Assembly: GCA_910575565.1 (NCBI GenBank) | Contig: CAJTFL010000004.1 | Coordinates: forward strand, 62,001 to 126,000 | Length of the DNA stretch: 64,000 nucleotides | From: Lachnospiraceae bacterium | GTDB taxonomy: Bacteria > Bacillota > Clostridia > Lachnospirales > Lachnospiraceae | Direction: 5' to 3' | In this document: in pieces, positions 35,975-43,323 of the stretch | How the letters are laid out: every line of letters starts with the position of its first letter | Numbering within the stretch: the first letter of the stretch is position 1 | Notes under the pieces: model-generated | The model's input: the letters and a program-made list of their open reading frames with translations, nothing else | What the model was told of the DNA's origin: nothing | Databases searched by the model: none | Position numbers and translations under genes: made by a program

Positions 35975-36009
35975 GAGCCAAGTGCCCATAGAAGCACGGC
36001 ACTTGGCTC
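35975..36009. repeat. 12-bp hairpin behind the deacetylase gene
   Basis: GAGCCAAGTGCC (35975-35986) and GGCACTTGGCTC (35998-36009) form a perfect stem with an 11-nt loop, 46 nt after the deacetylase stop. No T run follows. A loosely similar sequence (TGCGAGTATGCCCACTTAGCTCGTTACTCG) occurs at about 58650-58690. Confidence 0.7.
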
Positions 36010-36042
36010 ATTGCCCGCAAAAATAAAACCGCTAATGAAAAA

Positions 36043-36137
36043 GGCTATCGCAAAACAGCAGCTTTCCACAATATATAGGTTAAATACTTCGGTAAATCTC
36101 CCTATATCTTGTGGAAACGCCAAGTTTTGCGATAGCC
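36043..36137. repeat. Conserved long hairpin element, copy 2 (terminator-like)
   Basis: A 95-bp counterpart of 33687-33780. The outer stem GGCTATCGCAAAAC / GTTTTGCGATAGCC is perfect, with the same internal loop AGCAGC / CGCCAA and inner stem TTTCCACAATATA / TATATCTTGTGGAAA. An A run precedes it and TCTTTTTT follows it, so it can terminate transcription of the deacetylase gene and possibly of the convergent DUF885 gene. The remainder of the 315-bp gap is empty. Confidence 0.85.
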
Positions 36138-36244
36138 TCTTTTTTCGCCTGCTTTACTTTGCCAGAGCGTGTTTTAAAAATGCTTTCCTGCCTTTTTATC
36201 TCCCATCTTTTTATCTTTTGCCTGTTTATCTCATCCCTAAATTT

Positions 36245-37426
36245 TTAACGCAAAGCCTTCTCCATCTCCCCCATGGACATATGGCCGCAGCAAAGCTTCT
36301 CGTAAAGCCTCCACTCCTCATCCGCAGTGGACGCTTCCTGCTTAAAGTACGCTTTCACCACATCCCTGGCGTAGTCATGGGCCACAAAATGGCCGTCGTC
36401 CGCCGCCAGATGAAGCACGCTCTCATCCTCCGCTTCCGGGCTGATGATCCCGTAATCCTTTAAGAAATCCGCCGCCTCCTTGCGGCTCCACACCTGATCC
36501 CAAACCTTCCTGGTAACTTCCAGCTTCCCGTATCCGGCAATCTCGCAATATTCATGCCATAAAGGCATCAAATCCGCCAATCCGGCATCCAGCCCGGCAG
36601 CCTTAAAAATCACCTGGCGCTCAAACTCGGTTTTCTGCTCCGAAGAATGGTCAAAGCACATGGAAATCACATAGCGTGCAGAGCCTTCCGTAAAGGCCGA
36701 GGAAGGAGAAAACTGCTGCACAACCGCCATTTCCGGCCAGCAGGTATCAATATACGTCTGTGTGCGTTTCTCGTAGTAGGTAAGGTGGCCCGGCTCCATC
36801 TCATGGCCGATGCACTCAATCACATTATCCACGGTCCAGGGATAATCCAGGTTAAAATTCCGCTCATACTCCAAATGATTGTAATCGTAGCCAAACAGGA
36901 TGGACAAAAAGGCCATGTCCGGGGAAGGAAGCCTGCGCACACGGACTCTGGGTATGCTGTTGCCTGTAAGGGTCATCCTGTCCATGGACATATCGTGAAA
37001 CTCCTGGGTGGTTTTCGTCATCACCTCAAGGAGCCGATCCCCCGGGATGGAAATCCGCCTCCGAAACTCCAGGATTTTCTCCCGCCCTGAGCCGCTTCCC
37101 GGGAGAGCCTGGTTTAATTCCTCCACAATCCGGCCAAACTTGCGGTAATCGTATTCCGGAGCCGTTAAATCGTACAGCTTCTTCGCCATCTCATTAAAGG
37201 GGAATTTTTCCCCTAAAAGCATCCTGGTGCGGGTGTTTAAGGCAAGCACATGGTCAATCAAATAGCCTATCCGCGCCATTTCCTCCTGATCAGCCGTTTC
37301 CTTATACCGGCTTAAGCTTTTCAGCAGATATTCTGACTCATCCAAAATATCTTTAAGGGTCTTCCCGTGCTTTGCGTCGGCGATCTCATAGTCGGGGAGG
37401 ATCTTATAGTCCCTGGAAAACCGCAT
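36245..37426 (-). CDS. DUF885-like zinc peptidase, probably truncated at its 5' end
   Basis: A 393-residue protein with the family metal-binding motif IGHEMEPGHLTYYEK (HExxxGH) and a downstream glutamate in AFTEGSARYVI. This arrangement is typical of DUF885 gluzincin-like proteins, which are usually 500 residues or more. The first codon at 37426 has no ribosome binding site. Upstream sequence is antisense to a real AraC gene, so the original N-terminus and promoter seem to have been lost in a deletion that joined the two genes. No signal peptide. Activity is plausible for the remaining domain, but expression is doubtful. Confidence 0.7.
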   Translation of the reverse strand: MRFSRDYKILPDYEIADAKHGKTLKDILDESEYLLKSLSRYKETADQEEMARIGYLIDHVLALNTRTRMLLGEKFPFNEMAKKLYDLTAPEYDYRKFGRIVEELNQALPGSGSGREKILEFRRRISIPGDRLLEVMTKTTQEFHDMSMDRMTLTGNSIPRVRVRRLPSPDMAFLSILFGYDYNHLEYERNFNLDYPWTVDNVIECIGHEMEPGHLTYYEKRTQTYIDTCWPEMAVVQQFSPSSAFTEGSARYVISMCFDHSSEQKTEFERQVIFKAAGLDAGLADLMPLWHEYCEIAGYGKLEVTRKVWDQVWSRKEAADFLKDYGIISPEAEDESVLHLAADDGHFVAHDYARDVVKAYFKQEASTADEEWRLYEKLCCGHMSMGEMEKALR

Positions 37427-38080
37427 ACTGGTTCTGCGCCAGAATGCAACGAAAAGCTTACCTTGGAAAAGCTGGCCTCCCTGTTTTACTGCAGCCCCTC
37501 CACCATCAGCTCCTACTTGGCAAAGACCACCGGCCTTTCCTTTTTCGACCTGTTAAATGAAATCCGAATCGGGAAAACCATTAACTTCATCCTGTATACG
37601 GATTTTACCTTGAAAGAAATGTCCGAATTTTTAGGGTATGTGGACGAATCCCACATTTCTAAGGTTTTCACCGCCCGCATCGGCGCAAAGATAGGGGAAT
37701 ACCGCAAGATTTACCAGAAGGTTCAGAACATTTGCCGGATCGAAGAAACCAGGACGGTTTATACCATCATCAACTACGTTTACCGGAATTACGCTGAAGA
37801 TTTAAACGCTAAAGATCTGGCCCACCAGTTTGGCCTGTCTGTATCCCAGATGAATGAATTGCTGCTGTACCAGGTGGAACAGAATTTTTCCGAATTTTTA
37901 AACCAGGTGCGGGTTAACCGGGCTTCCGAGCTTCTCTTAATCCCCTCCAAAACCGTGCTGGAGGTGGCTTATGAGGTAGGCTACAAAAACCCGAAAACCT
38001 TTACCCGCAACTTCCTAAAAACCAAGGGCATGACTCCCCAGGCATTCCGCCAAAACTACGCGGACATAGAAAAAGCTTAG
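37367..38080 (+). pseudogene. AraC-type regulator with two HTH modules, 5' part missing
   Basis: From about 37427 the frame encodes two successive AraC-type DNA-binding modules: TLEKLASLFYCSPSTISSYL with EMSEFLGYVDESHISKVF, then NAKDLAHQFGLSVSQMNELL with VAYEVGYKNPKTFTRNF. The codons from 37367 to 37426 are antisense to the start of the DUF885 gene and do not look like a genuine N-terminus. No good RBS-start is present. Full-length relatives carry an N-terminal ligand domain, which is absent here. I read this as a regulator whose 5' half was deleted together with the facing gene's 5' end. Confidence 0.7.
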
Positions 38081-38093
38081 TGTACTGACCTGA

Positions 38094-39194
38094 TTACTTT
38101 ACCACCCCTAAGCCTTTCGCCACAATGGAGATAAAGTCCTGGACATTGGTTACGATGGTGGTCGCCGACAAGCTTCCCCGATCCAAAAGCTTATTCACCA
38201 CAAACTCATCCGCATCCACCGTATACAGGTACACAGGCCTGATCTGGCCGTCAGGCATCACCCTGAAGGAAGGGGTCATGTTCCCTGTGGCAATGGTATG
38301 GAGCATGGTCGCCAGGCAGATCACCGTGGTGGCCTTTTTCACCATTTCCCGCATCGCCCCCTGGCCCTGGTAAGCATCCCCGATCACCTCCGGCATAGGC
38401 CCGTCGTCCCGGATGGAGCCGGTCAGCACGAAGGGCACATTGTTCTTTACGCAGCTGTAGATAATGCCATTATCGATCCGGTGCTCTTTAATAAACCGGG
38501 GGATAGAGCCGCTCCTTCGCACCTCATTAATCACGTCCAGATGGTTATAATGGCCGTTAGGCTGGGATTTCTGGGTATAGATATCCTGCCCCAGGGCCGT
38601 GTGGAGGTATGCCCCCTCCAGATCATGGGTCGCCAGGGCATTTCCTGCCATCAGGCCATGGGCGTATCCCTGCTCAATCAATGACTGCATGGCGTGCCTG
38701 GCATCATGGTCAAAGGAAAAGGCAGGCCCCATTACCCACACGATATTCCCATGCTCCCGCTCATGGCGCATCAATTCAAACAGCGTATCGTAGTCCCTGG
38801 CGTAGGAGGTCTCCCTGCTCCTGCCCTGGCGGAACACAAACTGATCGGCTATCTGCCCCTGCTCATCTTCAAAGCCATTGCAGTGCATATAAATGCCTTC
38901 CTCCCCGTTTTCACTTCGCCCTAAGATCACTTTGTCTCCCTTTTTTAGGTTCCGGTTCTCCACCACCTCCAGGTGGCCGTCATCACAAATCACCACGCTG
39001 GAATCCATACGGCTTTCCTCTGCCAGCACCCATTTCCCGTCGATCTTAAAATACTCCGGGTACATGGAGGTGCTGTGGAAATTGGCGGGGGCGACCCCGT
39101 CCTTCCCGGCAGCCTCCCATTTCACATCCGGCGCCTCTTTAAATTTAGGAAGGTTAAAATCCGGGTGACGGTACTTTGGCATATTAAACAGCAT
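38094..39194 (-). CDS. TIGR00300/LOR-SDH family protein, probable ornithine cyclodeaminase
   Basis: A 366-residue protein of the LOR/SDH-type family. In archaea this family acts as an NAD-dependent ornithine cyclodeaminase, and in cyanobacteria it forms the C-terminal half of the arginine-degrading enzyme AgrE/ArgZ. Recognisable parts are NIVWVMGPAFSFDHDARHAM, GLMAGNALATHDLEGAYLHTALG, VLTGSIRDDGPMPEV and CLATMLHTIATGNMTPSF. It lies 83 nt downstream of arginine deiminase on the same strand. The pair suggests an arginine-to-proline route via citrulline and ornithine. The product name is based on family knowledge, not on a visible catalytic test. Confidence 0.78.
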   Translation of the reverse strand: MLFNMPKYRHPDFNLPKFKEAPDVKWEAAGKDGVAPANFHSTSMYPEYFKIDGKWVLAEESRMDSSVVICDDGHLEVVENRNLKKGDKVILGRSENGEEGIYMHCNGFEDEQGQIADQFVFRQGRSRETSYARDYDTLFELMRHEREHGNIVWVMGPAFSFDHDARHAMQSLIEQGYAHGLMAGNALATHDLEGAYLHTALGQDIYTQKSQPNGHYNHLDVINEVRRSGSIPRFIKEHRIDNGIIYSCVKNNVPFVLTGSIRDDGPMPEVIGDAYQGQGAMREMVKKATTVICLATMLHTIATGNMTPSFRVMPDGQIRPVYLYTVDADEFVVNKLLDRGSLSATTIVTNVQDFISIVAKGLGVVK

Positions 39195-39277
39195 AATGAT
39201 CCACTCCTTTCCTTTATGCCGTGCATAAGCGCCCGGCAGATCTTTTTCCTTAAGCCACTTTTACTTCTATTTTCCCA

Positions 39278-40513
39278 TCACGGCATCCCCACATCCTCCC
39301 GCCAAAGGGGCATACTCATGCACCTGGGGCCGCCCCTTCCCCGGGACAGCTCAGAACTGGGCATTTCCAGCACCTTAATCCCATGCTTCGTTAAAATTTC
39401 ATTGGTAATGTAATTCCGGTCGTATACGATCACTTTCCCTGGAGCCACGCAAAGGGTATTGGAGCCGTCATTCCACTGCTCCCGCTCAGAAGCCACCCGA
39501 TCCATACCGCCGCACCGGATTAACGTCACCCGGCCAAGGCCCAGATGGGTTCCCAAAACCGCCGGGAGGCTGCCGGACAGTTCCGATACACGGAGCCTTT
39601 CCCGGCCATCGCCCCGGCAAATCTCATAAATCCGCAGATTATTTAAGATCTCCGGGTGGATAATAAACTGATCGTAATCCACCTGGGTCAATACCGTATC
39701 CAGGTGCATAAAGGCACGCACATTGGGGATGTCAAAAGCCAGGATGGTCTCAATAGCCGATTCCGGATCTTCAAATAAATTCCAGGCCAGCCTTTCGATT
39801 GCCGTGGGGGTAGTCCTCTGGGAAATCCCCACAGCCAGCACCCGCCGGCTTAAATTCAAGATATCCCCTCCTTCAATGCTAAAAGGATATTCCCTGGAAT
39901 AGTAAAACTTTGTTTTCCCCTTCCACTCCGGATGGTGGTTCAGCACGAAATTCCCATAGATCCCTTCCCTTCTCCTGGTTCTGGAATACATATAGTTTAA
40001 ACTGACCCCGTCCCCGATGGTGGCAAAAGGATCCCGGGTAAAATAAAGATTAGGGATGGGATCCAGGACAAAACAGTGATCCGCCCCAACCAGCCTTACC
40101 AAAGGATGGCATCCCTTTATCTGCAGCTCGTCCAGCCTTACCCCCGCCATGGTTTTAAGCACCAGCTCCAAACCATCCTTTATGGAATCCAAAAACTCAA
40201 ACAGCGGCTCCCGGTAAAGCTGCGCCACATCCCCGCCCTCACCGATAAATTCCCAGATAAAGGTTCTGCGCACATCGGGGCTTTGCCCTATGGCCTCAGC
40301 CATCAGGTGTTCTAAGTAAACCACTTCGGCTCCCTGCCCCTTAAGGATGCGCGCAAAGGTATCATGCTCCTGGCAGGCTGTTTTTAAGTAAGGGATATCG
40401 TCAAACAGCAGCCGTTCCAATTCCCTTGGAACCAACTGCTCCAGCTCCTTTCCCGGCCTGTGGAGCATCACCTTTTTCAGCGGCCCGATTTCACTGGTTA
40501 CATGAACTGGCAT
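39278..40513 (-). CDS. arcA: Arginine deiminase
   Basis: Hydrolyses arginine to citrulline and ammonia. The 411 residues match ArcA length. Conserved motifs include GPLKKVMLHRPGKE at the N-terminus, FTRDPFATIGDGVSLNYM, EGGDILNLSRRVLAVGISQR, MHLDTVLTQVD and the nucleophilic cysteine in GRGGPRCMSMPL close to the C-terminus. RBS GGAGGGA. No arcB, arcC or arcD genes follow; instead an ornithine cyclodeaminase-type gene is next. The 325-bp region upstream (40514-40838) contains only a LexA-like box that belongs to the facing gene. Confidence 0.95.
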   Translation of the reverse strand: MPVHVTSEIGPLKKVMLHRPGKELEQLVPRELERLLFDDIPYLKTACQEHDTFARILKGQGAEVVYLEHLMAEAIGQSPDVRRTFIWEFIGEGGDVAQLYREPLFEFLDSIKDGLELVLKTMAGVRLDELQIKGCHPLVRLVGADHCFVLDPIPNLYFTRDPFATIGDGVSLNYMYSRTRRREGIYGNFVLNHHPEWKGKTKFYYSREYPFSIEGGDILNLSRRVLAVGISQRTTPTAIERLAWNLFEDPESAIETILAFDIPNVRAFMHLDTVLTQVDYDQFIIHPEILNNLRIYEICRGDGRERLRVSELSGSLPAVLGTHLGLGRVTLIRCGGMDRVASEREQWNDGSNTLCVAPGKVIVYDRNYITNEILTKHGIKVLEMPSSELSRGRGGPRCMSMPLWREDVGMP

Positions 40514-40777
40514 GGAATCCCTCCTTTCATCCCAATAGGATTTAGTGCGGCAATGTACTTTCTTTTCTCCTATCCTCTCTATCTTATCGAGAAAATAATG
40601 GTTTTGTCGGACAATGCTGTTTGTTTTTATTGTATTATAACATAATTATTCCGCCAATATTTAAATAAATAGCCAATCATTGCTTCTCCTCTTTTCCAGG
40701 TGCACATCCCATCCACTTACGCCAATTTATCCCCCATCTAACAAAAAATCCCATAACTGCCTGCATCCGCCTATTTA

Positions 40778-40792
40778 CAAACGTATGTTCTG
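40778..40792 (+). promoter_or_regulatory. LexA (SOS) box upstream of the 90-residue gene
   Basis: CAAACGTATGTTCTG, read in reverse CAGAACATACGTTTG, fits the Gram-positive LexA box CGAACRNRYGTTYG at nearly all fixed positions. It lies 47 bp before the start of the small gene at 40839. Confidence 0.7.
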
Positions 40793-40838
40793 TATGCTAC
40801 GATCAGCAAACAACACAGCCAGGAAAGGAGTGCAGCCA

Positions 40839-41111
40839 ATGGAAAGCATACTATGTGTGAATATCCCGGTGCAGATGATCTCCTGCACGGACACAAACGG
40901 AAAAATCACGCCCATACGGTTCCGGTTCCGGGACAGGAACGGGGAGCTTATCACCGTTACTATCGATAAAGTGCTGTCCGAGGATCAAAGCCGCAACCAG
41001 GTAGGCATAAATTTCTCCTGCTCCGCAATCCTGTACGGAAGGAGGAAAACCTTTACCCTTTGGTACAGCTATTTTGCCCATGAATGGCATCTTTCCCGCC
41101 TATGCGCCTGA
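40839..41111 (+). CDS. Conserved small protein of the translesion polymerase cassette
   Basis: A 90-residue protein with no catalytic motif that I recognise. It reads like a small beta-rich fold (VNIPVQMISCTDTNGKITPI, RFRFRDRNGELITVTIDKVL). The start at 40839 has AGGAAAGGAG upstream; a longer frame from 40680 would run through the LexA box. It converges with, and overlaps by 12 nt, the YolD-like gene. Similar small proteins commonly accompany YolD and UvrX-type polymerases in Clostridia, so an SOS role is likely. Confidence 0.7.
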   Translation: MESILCVNIPVQMISCTDTNGKITPIRFRFRDRNGELITVTIDKVLSEDQSRNQVGINFSCSAILYGRRKTFTLWYSYFAHEWHLSRLCA

Positions 41112-41546
41112 ACTGTCCATATGCTTAAACAGCTCTCCCCGGATGGAAAAAATCCTTTCTATGGGGAGGGCTTTTCCATCAGCAAACAGGATCCTGCGGC
41201 TGTGCCTGTCGATCGCCTTCACCCTCCCCCACGCGGTTACATAAGCCCCGCCATTCTTTTTTTCATCCGGCTGGAAATATGTGGCTTCGATTTCCGGCTG
41301 GGCGTCCAGGTTTTCGCGGATAAGCCGAAGCTGCATATCCAGCTGGCTTTTCCGGCTTTCATCCAGCTCGATGAAGGAATCTGTCCGGCGCGCCGCCTCC
41401 TGTATGGCCGCATCATACCCCGTAAGGGCAGCGAAAGGCAGGAACTGTGCCGCACGGTTTGAGGCTGCCATAGGAGGATGCTTTTTGGAAATGTGGCGGG
41501 GAAGCATAATGATATCATCGTATTGGTGTCCATCACTTAAGCTCAT
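41100..41546 (-). CDS. YolD-like protein
   Basis: A 148-residue protein with the YolD-like signature PRHISKKHPPMAASNRAAQF, LPFAALTGYDAAIQEAARRT and a C-terminal half that ends in a regulatory-looking beta region (GRVKAIDRHSRRILFADGKAL). YolD-like proteins are encoded next to Y-family polymerases and resemble UmuD-type accessory factors in genomic position. Its start overlaps the polymerase stop by 4 nt, which implies coupled translation. Confidence 0.85.
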   Translation of the reverse strand: MSLSDGHQYDDIIMLPRHISKKHPPMAASNRAAQFLPFAALTGYDAAIQEAARRTDSFIELDESRKSQLDMQLRLIRENLDAQPEIEATYFQPDEKKNGGAYVTAWGRVKAIDRHSRRILFADGKALPIERIFSIRGELFKHMDSSGA

Positions 41547-43069
41547 GCCTTATGCCCTCCAATCTGGCGGTTACGTTCCATCGCCGTGGCTCCCTCCTGC
41601 AAATCCATTCCCTTTAAGACCGCACTTTTCCCGTATTTCTTTTTTACCGACAGCATGGCCTCCTGCAGCCTTCTCTCTTTATCCAAGCGCCGGGCTTCTT
41701 TTTCCCGCTCCCGTTCCAGCGCTTCATAATCCGTAAATAAATCCAGCTGCTCATAGCTTCCTTTTCCCACAGCCTGGTTTTCATCCGCCACGTGGTTTGC
41801 CGCCACATATACGCGCCGGATAAGCAATGCCGGGTTAATGATGCGGCCATACAGTTCCATAACGGCGGCCATAATGGTTTGGGCAGAAGATGTGGGGCAG
41901 CCAAGGTTTGCCGTCCCATGGGCGTGCTTGGGAACCTTCCGCCCATAGCGGTCGGTAGCCACTTCCCCCTTATAGCCATCCTTAATTTTCCCATCCGCCA
42001 GGTTATTGGTATCATAACCCACAGTAAGGACGACCTGATCCGTCACCAGCCTTTTCCCCACAAGATCCAAAACCAGCTGCTCCGTCATTTCCCGCACAAT
42101 CAGCCTTCCCTTTTCCGCGTCATAGGGGCATTGCAGCACCTGACCTGAGCTTACGCTTCTGACTTCTGGCTGGTAGGCCTTCACCTGGGCTATGGTCGTA
42201 GGCTCCCAGCCCCATGCGTGGTCGATCAGCAGCTCCGCATTCACCCCGAACATACCGTAGAGGAGGTCTTCATTATAATAATCCTGGCTTCCTCCCAGGG
42301 AACACCGGGCAATATCGCCCATGGTAAACAGGCCGGCAGCTTCCAGCTTTTTCTGGTATCCAGGCCCCACCCTCCAAAAGTCCGTAAGGGGACGGTGGCC
42401 CCACAAAAGCTTCCGATAGCTCATTTCATCTAGCTGGGCGATACATACCCCGTCCTTATCCGGCTGGACGTGCTTCGCCACAATATCCATCGCCACCTTG
42501 CACAGGTACAGGTTTGTGCCGATTCCTGCCGCGGCGGTAATGCCTGTGCGGCTAAGGACATCTAAGATGATCCTTGAGGCAAGCTCCTTAGGAGACAGGC
42601 CGTAAATCTTCCGGTAATCCGTCACATCCAAAAACACCTCGTCAATGGAATACACATGGATATCCTCCGGTGCAAAGTAATCTAAATAGATATTATAGAT
42701 AATGGTGCTGTATTCCATGTAAAACGCCATCCTTGGCGGGGCGATAATGTAGGCGGCTTCCAGCTCCGGATGGGCTTTCAGCTCGCCGGCAAAATAAGAT
42801 GAGCCGGCAAACTGCTTGCCTGGAGCCTTGTGCCTGCGCCTGGCATTCACCTCCTTCACCCGCTGAATCACTTCAAACAGCCTCGCCCTCCCGGAAATGC
42901 CGTAAGCCTTCAGGGAAGGGGAGACGGCAAGGCAAATGGTTTTCTCCGTCCTCTCGGCATCCGCCACCACCAGGTTCGTGGCAAGGGGATCCAGCTGACG
43001 TTCCACGCATTCCACAGACGCATAAAATGATTTTAAGTCAATGGCGATATATGTGCGGTTTTCTTCCAT
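41543..43069 (-). CDS. Y-family DNA polymerase (UvrX/UmuC-like)
   Basis: A 508-residue translesion polymerase. Catalytic acidic motifs are at the start (IAIDLKSFYASVECVERQLD) and in VYSIDEVFLDVTDYRK. The thumb region includes GIGTNLYLCKVAMDIVAKHV and RRPLTDFW-like WGHRPLTDFWRVGPGYQKK. The little-finger domain extends to about residue 420 and a basic tail follows (KEARRLDKERRLQEAML). It probably replicates past lesions during SOS. A LexA-like box at 43229-43241 lies upstream of its promoter region. The polymerase is first in a two-gene operon with the YolD-like gene. Confidence 0.92.
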   Translation of the reverse strand: MEENRTYIAIDLKSFYASVECVERQLDPLATNLVVADAERTEKTICLAVSPSLKAYGISGRARLFEVIQRVKEVNARRRHKAPGKQFAGSSYFAGELKAHPELEAAYIIAPPRMAFYMEYSTIIYNIYLDYFAPEDIHVYSIDEVFLDVTDYRKIYGLSPKELASRIILDVLSRTGITAAAGIGTNLYLCKVAMDIVAKHVQPDKDGVCIAQLDEMSYRKLLWGHRPLTDFWRVGPGYQKKLEAAGLFTMGDIARCSLGGSQDYYNEDLLYGMFGVNAELLIDHAWGWEPTTIAQVKAYQPEVRSVSSGQVLQCPYDAEKGRLIVREMTEQLVLDLVGKRLVTDQVVLTVGYDTNNLADGKIKDGYKGEVATDRYGRKVPKHAHGTANLGCPTSSAQTIMAAVMELYGRIINPALLIRRVYVAANHVADENQAVGKGSYEQLDLFTDYEALEREREKEARRLDKERRLQEAMLSVKKKYGKSAVLKGMDLQEGATAMERNRQIGGHKA

Positions 43070-43195
43070 GAGAGATGCTCCTTTCTATGGTTTTCAGGAA
43101 AAGTATTCCCTGCATAAAGCTCCTCCACGCTCCTGCATTAATTCTAAACGAAATCTCTGCAAAAGTTAACATTGTACTATGGAATTTAAGCTAAA

Positions 43196-43208
43196 ATTAT
43201 AGTATAAT
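43196..43208. promoter_or_regulatory. Overlapping divergent -10 boxes
   Basis: TATAAT occurs on the plus strand at 43203-43208 (towards alpha-galactosidase 2) and on the minus strand at 43201-43196 (towards the polymerase). The -35 boxes are weak on both sides, so the two promoters probably compete. Confidence 0.5.
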
Positions 43209-43228
43209 CTTGCCGTAAAAATGCATAT

Positions 43229-43241
43229 CAAACGTATGCGC
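43229..43241 (-). promoter_or_regulatory. LexA-like box upstream of the polymerase operon
   Basis: CAAACGTATGCGC, reverse GCGCATACGTTTG, differs at two positions from the box at 40778-40790 (GAACATACGTTTG). It lies just upstream of the minus-strand -35 region. Confidence 0.45.
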
Positions 43242-43323
43242 AAAATAACTATACCGTGTTAACCGGGAGGCGGCATTGCAGAATGCGCTGTTTCCTTTCC
43301 AAAACACAAAAGGAGCGTGTCCT

